From Betaproteobacteria bacterium (GTDB taxonomy: Bacteria > Pseudomonadota > Gammaproteobacteria > Burkholderiales > Gallionellaceae), in NCBI GenBank assembly GCA_020055845.1, contig JAGVIV010000259.1, forward strand, positions 1 to 38,847: a stretch of 38,847 nucleotides of DNA. The letters run 5' to 3'. Within the stretch, counting starts at the first letter, position 1; each line of letters begins with the position of its first letter. Positions 8,942-17,891 of this stretch are shown piece by piece. The translations under genes and the position numbers were made by a program. A model generated the notes under the pieces. It searched no databases and was not told the DNA's origin. It worked only from the letters and a program-made list of their open reading frames with translations.

Positions 8942-8972
8942 AAAATAAAAAAGCCTGCATCGCTGCAAGCCT
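8942..8972 (-). terminator. Rho-independent terminator of tRNA-Lys
   Basis: On the minus strand GCTTGCA-GCGA-TGCAGGC pairs over 7 bp with one G-U wobble and is followed by TTTTTTATTTT. It starts about 10 bp after the CCA end of the tRNA. Confidence 0.85.
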
Positions 8973-8981
8973 TGGTATCTT

Positions 8982-9057
8982 TGGTGGGTCGTGCGGGGAT
9001 CGAACCTGCGACAAACGGATTAAGAGTCCGCTGCTCTACCAGCTGAGCTAACGACCC
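8982..9057 (-). tRNA. tRNA-Lys (anticodon CTT)
   Basis: The minus strand gives a complete 76-nt cloverleaf: acceptor GGGTCGT pairing with ACGACCC, encoded CCA end, D arm TTAGCTCAGCTGGTAGAGC, anticodon loop CTCTTAA reading CTT, and T arm with GGTTCGATCC. The CTT anticodon reads AAG. A terminator follows directly. tRNA genes are common integration targets, but nothing foreign abuts this one. Confidence 0.97.
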
Positions 9058-9122
9058 GGAAGAGGCGCGCATTTTAGGCGAGCGGCTAAAATTGTCAAGG
9101 CTAACGTGCCTGTCTTCGGCAA

Positions 9123-9926
9123 TTAAGGCAGCGCTCTGAGCAAACGAAAACCGGCAAAACGCGAATAAAATCCCGGCACTTCCCGGTAACGGCTCGCGGC
9201 ACGCACGGACTGTCCGGTATTGAACCAAGAGCCGCCGCGCAGCACGCGTTGCCTGCCGTCGCTCTGCCAGGGACGTGCATCGTTCGGCGCGCCCTTGTAA
9301 CTGTCGTGATAACTGTCTTCAACCCACTCCCACACATTACCGCTCATATCGTACAGGCCGAAAGCATTGGGCTGCTTGCCTGCCACGCGTGCCGTTGCGG
9401 TCACGCTGCTGTCCTGCATTTCTGCTGAGCCGCCATACCAAGCCACACTATCCGCATCGTCGCTGCCGCAGTAGCGCTGCCGCACGCCGCCACGGCAGGC
9501 ATATTCCCATTCCGCCTCGCTCGGCAAGCGGTAGTGTTTGCGCGTCCGCGCATTGAGCCTCTGGATGAATATCTGCACATCGTTCCAACTCACCTGCTCC
9601 ACGGGACAATCATCGCCGCAACTGGAGAAATAACTGGGATCATTGTCCAGCATGCCGCGCGAATGGTCATGCATGACGGCGCGCCACTCGCCCTGAGTGA
9701 CCTCCGTCTTGCCCAATGCGAATGCCCGCGGGATGGTCACTCGGTGCGGCGGCAGTTCATCAGCATCCCCGTCGTAAGATCCCATATTGAAACTGCCTGC
9801 GGGAATAATCACCATCTCGGGGCAGTCCGGACAATCGCGCAAGCTCTCGGCTTGCGCCACAACCGGCATGAGCGAAACACCAGCCATCACGAGGCCGCAT
9901 AAATAGCCTGCCGCGTTTGCCTGCAT
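9123..9926 (-). CDS. Secreted formylglycine-generating-enzyme family (SUMF1-like) protein
   Basis: About 267 residues with an N-terminal signal peptide (ending near VVAQAES) and a full FGE-sulfatase domain: MVIIPAGSFNMGS, HRVTIPRAFALGKTEVTQGEW, PVEQVSWNDVQIFIQRLN, YRLPSEAEWEYACRGG, MSGNVWEWVED and RVLRGGSWFN. The fold is used by enzymes that convert Cys to formylglycine and by others that only bind ligands. No sulfatase gene is nearby and export to the periplasm is predicted, so the target is unknown. GTG at 9932 is an alternative start; ATG at 9926 gives a normal signal peptide. No strong ribosome-binding site precedes either. Confidence 0.88.
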   Translation of the reverse strand: MQANAAGYLCGLVMAGVSLMPVVAQAESLRDCPDCPEMVIIPAGSFNMGSYDGDADELPPHRVTIPRAFALGKTEVTQGEWRAVMHDHSRGMLDNDPSYFSSCGDDCPVEQVSWNDVQIFIQRLNARTRKHYRLPSEAEWEYACRGGVRQRYCGSDDADSVAWYGGSAEMQDSSVTATARVAGKQPNAFGLYDMSGNVWEWVEDSYHDSYKGAPNDARPWQSDGRQRVLRGGSWFNTGQSVRAASRYREVPGFYSRFAGFRLLRALP

Positions 9927-10172
9927 TTGCACAAAAAAATTACGAGTTCAGAACGGTTGTCTTGAAAAATAAACAGGCGAAACAACATACTTATTAAAAT
10001 AATTCATTAACTTACCTCAATATAAAATATAATAATTACTAAAATTTCGAAACACATGCCATATTTGTCACAGATAATATCAAAGTTGTTTCGTTTTACT
10101 GATATTCAATTGACACTCGCCTGATAGGTGCCCGGTACAAGCATAGCAATTAAGATAGTCAGTGCTGCGGAA

Positions 10173-10201
10173 TTGACAGTGGAACGAACGTTCTTTACTA
10201 T
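10173..10201 (+). promoter_or_regulatory. umuDC promoter with LexA box in the spacer
   Basis: TTGACA (10173-10178) and TACTAT (10196-10201) are 17 bp apart, a near-consensus sigma-70 promoter 33 bp before umuD. The spacer contains GAACGAACGTTC (10182-10193), a GAAC-N4-GTTC box. This matches the noncanonical LexA motif described for Sideroxydans and related betaproteobacteria, and resembles the Bacillus-type SOS box. The usual betaproteobacterial CTGT-N8-ACAG is absent. LexA bound here would block RNA polymerase. The upstream region 9933-10170 is AT-rich with no gene visible. Confidence 0.85.
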
Positions 10202-10202
10202 G

Positions 10203-10231
10203 CTGCAAACGTCAACCAAGAACGTTTGCAG
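10203..10231 (+). promoter_or_regulatory. Inverted repeat over the umuD leader
   Basis: CTGCAAACGT (10203-10212) and ACGTTTGCAG (10222-10231) are perfect 10-bp arms around a 9-base gap, ending 3 bp before the umuD ATG. In RNA the hairpin would cover the ribosome-binding region; in DNA it could be a second operator. The right side contains GAACGTTT, a partial LexA half-site. Confidence 0.6.
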
Positions 10232-10233
10232 CC

Positions 10234-10674
10234 ATGAATCATCCCGCTCCATCTACACTTTGGCATCCTAGCCAGATTGCACCGATACAAGTCATCCCCT
10301 TATACGGTCATGCCGTTCCAGCGGGCTTTCCATCCCCTGCAGATGACTACGTTGAAGACAGACTCGACCTGAATCAGCTACTGGTGCAGAACAAGTCCGC
10401 CACTTTCTTTCTGCGGGTCAAAGGTGACTCCATGATTGGCGCGGGAATTAATGATGGAGACATCATCGTCGTTGATCGCTCTCTGGAGCCCATCGAGCGG
10501 GCCGTCGTTGTTGCCATCGTAGACAGCGAACTGACGGTTAAACGATTGCTATACCGCAATGGCATTGCAGAACTCCATGCCGAGAATCCTAAGTATCAAC
10601 CCATCCAATTCAAGGAAGGACAGGAGCTCACCATCTGGGGAGTCGTCACCAGTTCAGTGCATATGGTGCGGTAG
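10234..10674 (+). CDS. umuD: UmuD, SOS mutagenesis protein (S24 self-cleaving)
   Basis: A 146-residue LexA-like protein. The self-cleavage site Ala30-Gly31 lies in [14 protein letters not shown], with catalytic Ser66 in GDSM and Lys103 in ELTVKRLLY. After RecA-stimulated cleavage, UmuD' joins UmuC to form DNA polymerase V for translesion synthesis. There is no N-terminal DNA-binding domain, so it is not LexA itself. It is slightly longer at the N terminus than E. coli UmuD (139). It lies 2 bp upstream of umuC in one operon behind a LexA box. Confidence 0.95.
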   Translation: MNHPAPSTLWHPSQIAPIQVIPLYGHAVPAGFPSPADDYVEDRLDLNQLLVQNKSATFFLRVKGDSMIGAGINDGDIIVVDRSLEPIERAVVVAIVDSELTVKRLLYRNGIAELHAENPKYQPIQFKEGQELTIWGVVTSSVHMVR

Positions 10675-10676
10675 GG

Positions 10677-11960
10677 ATGACCATGCGTACCATCGCCCTG
10701 GTCGACGTGAACAACTTTTACGTCAGCACCGAACGGGTATTCAATCCCAAGCTGGAAGGTAAACCCGTCGTCGTCCTCTCAAACAATGATGGTTGTGTCG
10801 TAGCACGAAGCGCCGAGGTTAAAGCACTCAACATCCCCATGGGGGAACCGTGGTTCAAGCTTAAAGACATTGCCAAGCAACACGGCATCATTGCCTACTC
10901 ATCCAACTATGCCTTGTATGCGGACATGTCCAACCGGATCATGACCGTCCTGAGTGAGTTCAGTCACCGGCAAGAGATCTACAGTATCGATGAGTGTTTC
11001 CTTGATCTCACCGGCCACCCGCAAGACCCCAAGCAAACCGGCCAACTTATCCGCCAGCGCATCAAACAATGGGTAGGCGTACCTGTGTGCGTGGGGATCG
11101 CCTCCAGCAAGACCTTAGCCAAGCTATCCAATCATGTCGCCAAGAAGCGAAGCCAGTATCAAGGCGTGTGTAACTTCAATGCGATGTCACCGACCGAAAT
11201 ATCGGACATCCTGGATAGCATCGAAGTGGGGGAAGTCTGGGGTATTGGTCGTAAGCTCGATGCACAGCTACAAGTAGGTGGCATCCATACGGTCAGGCAA
11301 CTGAGAGACTTTGATGTGACCCGATTGAGGAATCGGTTCGGCGTTGTGATGGAACGTACCGTCAGAGAACTGCGTGGTGAATCCTGTATCGAGATGAGCG
11401 ATATTGCACCACCCAAGCAACAAATCATCAGCTCACGTAGCTTTGGCAGATACGTTACTGAATTGCCTGAGCTGGAGGAGGCGGTCAGCAGCTATGTGTC
11501 GCGAGCAGCAGAAAAACTCAGAAAGCAGCATTCCGTTGCTTCAACCCTCTATGTCTATATCCGAACCAATCCGCACAAGGAAGGTGAGCCCCAATACAGC
11601 CCAGGACTCATGATCGGTTTGGAGCAAGCCAGTTGCGACACGATGAAGTTGGTTGATGCAGCACTTAAAGGATTGCGCCATATATATAGGAATGGGTACC
11701 GATACCAAAAGGCCGGAGTCATGCTCTCGGATATTCGCCCGGCAGGAATTGTTCAGGGGGAGCTATTCGCTCCCGAACTCCCTAAACCCAGCAGTGCTCA
11801 ATCCAAACTCATGGATACGCTTGATCAGATTAACCGCAAGATGGGAAATGGCACATTGAAGATTGCTAGTGAGGGTACTCAACAGCATTGGCAGATGAAG
11901 CGTGGGAACGTCAGTCCGGCTTATACCTCTAGATGGTCTGAGTTGCCGGAAGTGCGGTGA
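10677..11960 (+). CDS. umuC: UmuC, Y-family DNA polymerase V catalytic subunit
   Basis: A 427-residue Y-family polymerase: palm motif [16 protein letters not shown], catalytic [10 protein letters not shown], and a helix-hairpin-helix region around [11 protein letters not shown]. The C-terminal domain resembles other UmuC proteins ([19 protein letters not shown]). With UmuD' it copies damaged DNA at the cost of mutations. It starts 2 bp after the umuD stop; an alternative ATG lies 6 bp further on. The length is normal (E. coli UmuC is 422). Mobile umuDC operons of this kind are common on plasmids and integrated elements, and this one borders the accessory region. Confidence 0.95.
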   Translation: MTMRTIALVDVNNFYVSTERVFNPKLEGKPVVVLSNNDGCVVARSAEVKALNIPMGEPWFKLKDIAKQHGIIAYSSNYALYADMSNRIMTVLSEFSHRQEIYSIDECFLDLTGHPQDPKQTGQLIRQRIKQWVGVPVCVGIASSKTLAKLSNHVAKKRSQYQGVCNFNAMSPTEISDILDSIEVGEVWGIGRKLDAQLQVGGIHTVRQLRDFDVTRLRNRFGVVMERTVRELRGESCIEMSDIAPPKQQIISSRSFGRYVTELPELEEAVSSYVSRAAEKLRKQHSVASTLYVYIRTNPHKEGEPQYSPGLMIGLEQASCDTMKLVDAALKGLRHIYRNGYRYQKAGVMLSDIRPAGIVQGELFAPELPKPSSAQSKLMDTLDQINRKMGNGTLKIASEGTQQHWQMKRGNVSPAYTSRWSELPEVR

Positions 11961-12012
11961 TATAACCACAAAAAAATCTCCCGAGCACGATAATAGAGGG
12001 TAACTACACTGT

Positions 12013-12143
12013 CTGTAATTCGGCCATAGCAGCCGGTGGCACCCAAATTAACCAACGACCGGTATGGACTCGTTACCGACCATCGGCGCGGGAATCATCC
12101 TGAACGTCTGCTATCTAAAATCTCGACTGCGTACTATCGACCC
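12013..12143 (+). repeat. 131-bp dispersed repeat, copy 1
   Basis: This block matches 27210-27340 on the opposite strand at all but about four positions. It begins CTGTAATTCGGCCATAGCAG and ends CTATCGACCC. It contains the inner palindromic-looking CGACCGGTATGG and ACCATCGGCGCGG segments. A short frame inside it can be translated in both copies, but the mismatches are not biased to third positions and no ribosome-binding site is present, so I treat it as noncoding. It resembles intergenic repeat families scattered in betaproteobacteria. Confidence 0.9.
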
Positions 12144-12188
12144 GAAGCGGACAGTTATGGCTTCAGGAAGCCGACACTGAACGTAAAA

Positions 12189-12512
12189 TTAACCGGCTCC
12201 GCGCTTTTGCGGAGTCCGGGTTGAATGTCGGGTTAGACTGGACGGTGATTCTACAAGCCGCCCGGACACAAACTTGTGAAGTACGCTGGCGATCAACGTC
12301 TGGTACGGCATACCTTCTTCGAGTGCGCGGGCTTGAATATCCATCAGATCGGGCGTGGACAGGCGAATGTTGACCCGCTTTTCTTTGAGGAAAGTAGCTG
12401 TAGCTGCGGCTTTGAATTTTGCCAACTTTGCTTTCGACGGAGATGTGGACTTGATATCACCCTTTTCGTAGGCATCCAAAATCTCTTTCTCAAATGCATC
12501 AATTTTTTTCAT
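12189..12512 (-). CDS. CopG-like antitoxin of a type II toxin-antitoxin pair
   Basis: A 107-residue protein starting MKKIDAFEKEILDAYEKGDI, with a KEKRVNIRLSTPDLMDIQARALEEGMPYQTLIASVLHKF segment typical of COG5304/CopG-type ribbon-helix-helix antitoxins. Such proteins neutralise the partner toxin and repress the operon. Family members normally end near KFVSGRLVE; here about 17 further residues (SSLTRHSTRTPQKRGAG) are read through a GC-rich hairpin (12197-12214) right beside repeat copy 1. The original 3' end may therefore have been replaced. The start overlaps the toxin gene by 14 bp. Confidence 0.82.
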   Translation of the reverse strand: MKKIDAFEKEILDAYEKGDIKSTSPSKAKLAKFKAAATATFLKEKRVNIRLSTPDLMDIQARALEEGMPYQTLIASVLHKFVSGRLVESPSSLTRHSTRTPQKRGAG

Positions 12513-12792
12513 CAGGGTTGCTCCTCAGCAAATAGTCACGGGTAGCCTTCCTACTAGGAATCACTGTTTTTAGAAAATAGTGATCCGGTTCTTCAACGTA
12601 AGGCACCAAGTAAACATAGTTATCAAACGACACGACAAGAATGGACTGGTTTGGATATTTCCCCGCATTCGGGTGGCGTAATTCATCCAGCAAACCATCG
12701 GCCTCAATCGCAAGTGCGATCACCTCAAACGAAATGCCACGCTCAACTTTCAGCGTCTCATTTTTAACAGGATTCCAGCGAAATGGTTTCAT
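12499..12792 (-). CDS. BrnT-like toxin of a type II toxin-antitoxin pair
   Basis: A 97-residue protein with the pattern of BrnT-related toxins that partner COG5304 antitoxins: FRWNPVKNETLKVERGISFEVI, then HPNAGKYPNQSILVVSFDNYVYLVPYVE and the conserved ending FLKTVIPSRKATRDYL. Characterised BrnT members are RNases with a RelE-like fold. That activity is inferred here from family resemblance. The toxin gene comes first and the antitoxin second, overlapping by 14 bp, as is usual for brnTA-like pairs. The 330 bp upstream hold no gene that I can support. Confidence 0.8.
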   Translation of the reverse strand: MKPFRWNPVKNETLKVERGISFEVIALAIEADGLLDELRHPNAGKYPNQSILVVSFDNYVYLVPYVEEPDHYFLKTVIPSRKATRDYLLRSNPDEKN

Positions 12793-13123
12793 GCGGCAAG
12801 TTTACTGCGATGTGTGCCTATTGTCACCTATCGGTGCGAGAGGTCTAACAGTTACTTAGACAGCCCCACCGGTCTGCACTATCGATCATAGTGTGGAATG
12901 CATATTTTCGATAAGCAATTGATTCACTTAAGTCTGCTGAATTTATTGTTCCGCATATACATAATAGTACGGGGGAGCGAATGTCTTCTTTGGGGAAAAA
13001 ATACGAACGGTCGGTCATGGCACAAAGCACTCATAGCGTCATACTATCGCAAAGCGGACGCAAGAGGCACCATCGTACCTCACGAGGAAGCGACTGACCG
13101 GAAGGTCAGCCGCACTCCATTGG
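12793..13123. other. Intergenic region between recombinase and toxin genes
   Basis: No convincing gene. The stretch contains fragments that recall the dispersed repeats elsewhere (AAAGCGGACG near 13052) and a small perfect hairpin CTGACC-GGAA-GGTCAG at 13097-13112. The promoter of the toxin-antitoxin operon should lie next to 12793, reading left, but no hexamers stand out. Confidence 0.4.
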
Positions 13124-13738
13124 CTATATCTCTGTTTGCTCTGAAATCTCCAGCGCATCGTCAACTTCAATCCCCAAGTACCGCACGGTGCTTTCCAACT
13201 TCGAGTGTCCTAACAAAAGCTGCACTGCCCGTAGATTCTTGGTTCGCCTGTAAATTAGAGTTGCCTTGGTTCTGCGCATCGTATGCGTGCCATAGATGGC
13301 GGGATCAAGTCCAATTTCGGCGACCCAGCGATGAACTATCCTTGCGTATTGTCGGGTTGAAACATGAAGGGAATTTTTCAGACGACTAGGGAATAGGTAC
13401 TGCTCCGACTTTAAATTTTCCTGGGCAATCCACGCGGAGACCGCATTTCTAGTATCCTCAGTCAGTTCAAACTGCACTGGCCTCTGCGTCTTTCGTTGAA
13501 CGACTATCGCTCGCGCCAACAACTGATTGCCATGAGTAACATCTCGAACTCGTAAGTTGACCAAATCACAACCGCGCAGCTTGCTGTCGATGGCTAGGTT
13601 AAACATTGCCAGATCACGGATTCGTCTGCCGATTTGCAGATGGATGCGAATAGCCCAGATGTCTTTCAGCTTCAATGGTGGCTTCTGCCCGATCAGTTTG
13701 CCTTTATTCCAAGGTTCGTGGGATTGAATGTTTTCCAT
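13124..13738 (-). CDS. Solo tyrosine recombinase (phage-integrase family)
   Basis: A 204-residue tyrosine recombinase with the complete catalytic set: Arg55 (SKLRGCDLV), Lys83 (QRKTQRPVQ), His152 and Arg155 (THTMRRTKA), His178 (LLGHSKLE) and Tyr187 (STVRYLG). It lacks the N-terminal arm-binding and core-binding domains of phage integrases and is about the size of FimB/FimE inversion recombinases. Closely similar solo recombinases are widespread in proteobacterial chromosomes and plasmids. No excisionase or phage gene is nearby. It diverges from the ptx operon across 580 bp rich in inverted repeats, which are candidate recombination sites. Ribosome-binding site AAGGAG lies within an inverted repeat. 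Confidence 0.9.
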   Translation of the reverse strand: MENIQSHEPWNKGKLIGQKPPLKLKDIWAIRIHLQIGRRIRDLAMFNLAIDSKLRGCDLVNLRVRDVTHGNQLLARAIVVQRKTQRPVQFELTEDTRNAVSAWIAQENLKSEQYLFPSRLKNSLHVSTRQYARIVHRWVAEIGLDPAIYGTHTMRRTKATLIYRRTKNLRAVQLLLGHSKLESTVRYLGIEVDDALEISEQTEI

Positions 13739-13739
13739 T

Positions 13740-13770
13740 TCAGACTCCTTGTTGATTGAACGGAGTCTGA
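13740..13770 (-). promoter_or_regulatory. Inverted repeat covering the recombinase ribosome-binding site
   Basis: TCAGACTCC and GGAGTCTGA (read on the minus strand) are perfect 9-bp arms about 11 bases apart, ending 1-2 bp before the recombinase ATG. The right arm contains the ribosome-binding site AAGGAG. In the transcript the hairpin would hide that site; in DNA it could be an operator. Confidence 0.6.
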
Positions 13771-14255
13771 TTCTGCGGTTTTGCTTCGCTTCTGTCGGTG
13801 TCTGCTTTGGGTTATCCTCACTCTATGAGTGCTACGTGCCATCAAGAGACACTGAGAGTTGAGATTGACCTGCTCGTAACCAGCCATTCGCGACTGAATA
13901 ATCAAGTCGCCAGATAGCTGCCAGTGGCGACCTCACACAATGTGGACGTTGCGGACCCTCGTGGTTTTCTGAAAATGATTTTGTTTTAGTCCTCGGGAAC
14001 GTCCACTCCTGACTATTTCGACTTCACATTTTTTAACTCATTGGCGATGCCGGATACCGGCTGCTTTCGGGTATTGAGCTTGCAGAGCAAACTGGGTATT
14101 TAAAATACGGGTTGAAATCTGGTCAGTTATCCCAAACTTGATTGAGACACTTGCGAAGTATTTGCATTTTTTCATTCTGACGATTCTTCATACTTCCTCC
14201 ATGACCTATGGCTAACGGCGCACGTAAACGTGGCCCTTATAGTTAATTCAAGAAA
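13771..14255. repeat. Intergenic region with several inverted repeats between recombinase and ptxA
   Basis: No gene is supported. Visible structure: GTCGCCA (13906-13912) with TGGCGAC (13925-13931), and GTGGACGTT (13942-13950) with AACGTCCAC (13998-14006). The latter are perfect 9-bp arms spanning 65 bp. These could be recombinase crossover or binding sites, or remains of the dispersed repeats. Confidence 0.5.
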
Positions 14256-14300
14256 AGTTCATCTCACTGTCATCGCATTGTCATCTCCGAAAACTACCCT
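14256..14300 (+). promoter_or_regulatory. Pho box and -10 of the ptx operon
   Basis: CTGTCAT (14267-14273) and TTGTCAT (14278-14284) are spaced exactly 11 bp, matching the PhoB consensus. A weaker third unit AGTTCAT lies 11 bp upstream (14256-14262). TACCCT at 14295-14300 is a plausible -10, 10 bp after the box. This predicts induction by PhoB under phosphate starvation. Confidence 0.8.
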
Positions 14301-14337
14301 GCCTCCTGTTTAGAAATTATTGATTGCATACCGTAGT

Positions 14338-14356
14338 TGATTCGATTTTCGAATCA
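14338..14356 (+). promoter_or_regulatory. 8-bp inverted repeat in the ptxA leader
   Basis: TGATTCGA-TTT-TCGAATCA is a perfect inverted repeat between the Pho box and the ptxA start. It contains a T-N11-A arrangement typical of LysR-type sites, so PtxE is a candidate ligand. A leader hairpin is the alternative. Confidence 0.5.
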
Positions 14357-14380
14357 GCAGAGCAGAAAAAGGGAGTAGTA

Positions 14381-15187
14381 GTGATAGAACTCACGAATGT
14401 TTCAGTCAAATACCCCAAAGAGGTGGTAGCACTGCACCCGACTACGCTGCGTTTCATGCGCGGGAAATTCAATGTGTTGCTGGGATCTTCCGGAGCAGGG
14501 AAGTCCAGCCTGTTGCGTTGCCTCAATCTGCTCAACACACCTTCGACAGGTTCGCTTCAGGCAGAAGATATCGGTTGCATCGACACAAACGCCAAACTCA
14601 GGCTGCATCGTAGCCGCACTGGAATGATATTCCAGCAGCACCAGTTGATCGGCCGCCAGACGGCACTCGCCAATGTTCTACTGGGTCGCATCGGCTTTCA
14701 CTCAACATGGCGAACCCTATTTCCGCTTCCGCGTTCGGAGCAGCAAATCGCGCTGGAGTGCTTGGATCGTGTCGGACTGCTGCACAAGGCTACTGAACGA
14801 GTGGATCGACTAAGCGGAGGCCAATTGCAGCGCGTCGGTATCGCCCGTGCACTGGCACAGAAGCCCAGCCTGATGCTGGCAGACGAACCTGTGGCGAGTC
14901 TTGATCCGTCGACTTCGCGGCGCGTGTTGACCCAGCTCAAGAGTATCTGCCGCGAAGACGGCATCACGACTGTGGTCAGTCTGCACCAAGTGGATCTGGC
15001 GCGGGAATATGCGGATCGGGTTATTGCTCTGGCGCATGGCCGCATCGTGTTTGACGGCGCACCCGAAAAATTAACTGATGTATTGCTGCAAACGATCTAC
15101 GACCAGGCTCCGGACAACATCCGGGAATCGGTCGTCTCTCCACCCCTGATGTCCCCGTTTTTAGAACTATCTATAGATAAGGAGTAA
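14381..15187 (+). CDS. ptxA: PtxA, phosphite ABC transporter ATP-binding protein (PhnC-like)
   Basis: A 268-residue ATPase with Walker A GSSGAGKSS, Q-loop FQQHQLIGRQTALANVLLGR (a PhnC-family feature), signature LSGGQLQRVGIARA and Walker B LMLADEPVASLD. It energises uptake of phosphite or phosphonate. The open frame begins at TTG 14324, but GTG at 14381 has GGGAG about 5 bp upstream and gives the family N terminus (MIELTNVSVKYP), so it is chosen. The assignment as ptxA, over phnC, rests on the ptxD gene in the same operon. The next gene follows after 3 bp. Confidence 0.88.
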   Translation: MIELTNVSVKYPKEVVALHPTTLRFMRGKFNVLLGSSGAGKSSLLRCLNLLNTPSTGSLQAEDIGCIDTNAKLRLHRSRTGMIFQQHQLIGRQTALANVLLGRIGFHSTWRTLFPLPRSEQQIALECLDRVGLLHKATERVDRLSGGQLQRVGIARALAQKPSLMLADEPVASLDPSTSRRVLTQLKSICREDGITTVVSLHQVDLAREYADRVIALAHGRIVFDGAPEKLTDVLLQTIYDQAPDNIRESVVSPPLMSPFLELSIDKE

Positions 15188-16054
<867 letters not shown>

Positions 16055-16062
16055 TTAATGAG

Positions 16063-16869
16063 ATGAACTCAAATTCCGTCAATTTTGAGCAGATACTGAA
16101 CCGCGAGCAGCGCGCCTGGAATGTCGGAGCGTTGCGGTTCGCGGTCATACTTGCGGTCATTGTTTTCTGTGCACATTACGTGGGCCTTTTTGACGGCAAG
16201 CGTCTCGCCGATGGCGTTCCCAGTCTGTTCAGTCTAGTGGGCGAGATGATGCCGCCCAACTTTAGCGACGCGCGCAATTGGGTAAAGCCGGTCCTGGATA
16301 CCCTCGCGATGAGTATCGCCGGTACGGCACTCGCGATCTGCCTGTCGTTACCGCTCGCGTTTCTGGCGGCGCGCAACACAACGCCCCATCCGCTTGTATA
16401 TCAGTTCGCACGCAGCCTGCTCAATGCGTTGCGCGCCATCCCCGAGTTGATCATGGGCATCATTTTTGTGGCAGCGGTCGGTTTTGGTGCATTGCCTGGC
16501 GTATTGGCACTCGGGTTGCACTCGATTGGCATGGTCGGCAAGTTCTTCGCCGAGGCGATCGAGCACGCCGATCAGGCACCGATAGAGGCGGCTCGTGCGG
16601 CAGGTGCCACGCCGCTGCAAGTACTGTTGCACGGCGTATTGCCTCAGGTATTGCCGCAGCTCGCCGATACATCGATCTACCGTTGGGAATACAACTTCCG
16701 AGCTTCAACAGTCATGGGAATGGTCGGAGCAGGCGGCATCGGTTTCGAACTGATGGGGTCGCTGCGCATCATGCAATATCAGGATGTATCGGCAATTTTG
16801 CTGGTGATTCTGCTGATGGTCACACTGGTGGACGCGTTTAGCGGATACCTCAGAAAACGTTTTAAATAG
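16063..16869 (+). CDS. ptxC: PtxC, phosphite ABC transporter permease (PhnE-like)
   Basis: A 268-residue permease with about six membrane segments and the binding-protein-dependent transport (EAA) loop [25 protein letters not shown], which contacts the ATPase. [14 protein letters not shown] near the C terminus and [19 protein letters not shown] in the middle are PhnE-family features. It starts 8 bp after ptxB. With PtxA and PtxB it forms the importer. As with its partners, sequence alone would also allow phosphonate transport. Confidence 0.88.
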   Translation: MNSNSVNFEQILNREQRAWNVGALRFAVILAVIVFCAHYVGLFDGKRLADGVPSLFSLVGEMMPPNFSDARNWVKPVLDTLAMSIAGTALAICLSLPLAFLAARNTTPHPLVYQFARSLLNALRAIPELIMGIIFVAAVGFGALPGVLALGLHSIGMVGKFFAEAIEHADQAPIEAARAAGATPLQVLLHGVLPQVLPQLADTSIYRWEYNFRASTVMGMVGAGGIGFELMGSLRIMQYQDVSAILLVILLMVTLVDAFSGYLRKRFK

Positions 16870-16883
16870 CCGGGAAATATAGA

Positions 16884-17891
16884 ATGAAACCAAAAATCGT
16901 TATTACAAGCTGGGTCCATCCCGCCGTTATCAGCCGTTTGTCCGAACATTGCATTGTTGTTGCCAACGAGACGAAGGAACGGCTCTCGCGCGAGGAGATA
17001 CTGAAACGAGCTTGCGATGCGGATGTAATCATGACCTTCATGACGGACAGTATCGACGAAGCTTTTGTCGATGCATGTCCTCGCCTCCGCCTGATTGCCT
17101 GTGCTCTCAAAGGATACGACAACTACGACGTGGAAGCCTGTACCAAACGCGGAATCTGGATCACCAATGTGCCGGACCTTCTAACTATACCGACTGCTGA
17201 GCTCACGATCGGATTGTTGATAGGGCTGACACGCAAGATCTTGCAGGGAGACGAATTCGTTCGAAGCGGGAGATTTGAGGGCTGGCGACCTACGCTCTAT
17301 GGAGCCGGGCTGACCGGACGTACGCTCGGCTTTATCGGTATGGGCGCGGTTGCGCAGGCGATTGCAGCGCGTCTTCAGGGATATGAAATGAACCTCAACT
17401 ATGTCGATATCAAGCCGCTGCATCCGGAGCTTGAAGGACGGTTGGGTTTGCGCCGTGTCGGCATGGAGCAGTTACTGGCGGACAGCGATTATGTCGTTCC
17501 CATGGTTCCCTACAATCCGGACACTTTCCATCTGATCGATGCTGCATCGATTGCGGCCATGAAGAATGGCGCCTATCTGGTCAATGCCTGCAGAGGGTCG
17601 GTAGTTGACGAAGAGGCGGTCGCCGATGCACTTGCTTCCGGCAAGTTGGCTGGCTATGCGGCCGATGTTTTCGAATTGGAAGAATGGGCGCGCCTCAGCC
17701 GACCGCAAGACATTCAGGCGCGACTGTTGATGGATACTGAAAGAACGCTATTTACTCCGCATATTGGCTCGGCCGTGGATTCGGTTCGGCTCGCCATCGA
17801 GATGGAAGCAGCGTCTAATATTTTGCAGTATCTGAACGACGAGATACCGCAGGGGGCGATCAATCGTCCGCTAGAAGGAATTGCAGTCTGA
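16884..17891 (+). CDS. ptxD: PtxD, NAD-dependent phosphite dehydrogenase
   Basis: A 335-residue D-2-hydroxyacid-dehydrogenase-family enzyme that oxidises phosphite to phosphate with NAD. It aligns by eye along its length with the Pseudomonas stutzeri WM88 enzyme (336 aa): [46 protein letters not shown] and TPHIGSAV. The active-site residues are in place: Lys76, Arg237, Glu266 and His293 (292 in WM88). The cofactor loop [12 protein letters not shown] and Asp175 after the second strand suggest NAD, not NADP. ALKGYDN and the ELEEWAR segment distinguish PtxD from ordinary glycerate or lactate dehydrogenases. Its TGA overlaps the proposed ptxE start. Confidence 0.93.
   Translation: MKPKIVITSWVHPAVISRLSEHCIVVANETKERLSREEILKRACDADVIMTFMTDSIDEAFVDACPRLRLIACALKGYDNYDVEACTKRGIWITNVPDLLTIPTAELTIGLLIGLTRKILQGDEFVRSGRFEGWRPTLYGAGLTGRTLGFIGMGAVAQAIAARLQGYEMNLNYVDIKPLHPELEGRLGLRRVGMEQLLADSDYVVPMVPYNPDTFHLIDAASIAAMKNGAYLVNACRGSVVDEEAVADALASGKLAGYAADVFELEEWARLSRPQDIQARLLMDTERTLFTPHIGSAVDSVRLAIEMEAASNILQYLNDEIPQGAINRPLEGIAV

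Noticed and set aside
8982-9122. tRNA-Lys as attachment site for an integrated element
   Set aside because: No duplicate of the tRNA 3' end was noticed elsewhere in the window, and the neighbouring FGE-like gene is not a mobility gene.
12036-12224. Short frame in repeat copy 1, also present in copy 2 (27117-27317), giving similar peptides
   Set aside because: Similarity follows from the DNA repeat. No start signal is present, the frames end in unrelated flanks, and differences are not at third positions.
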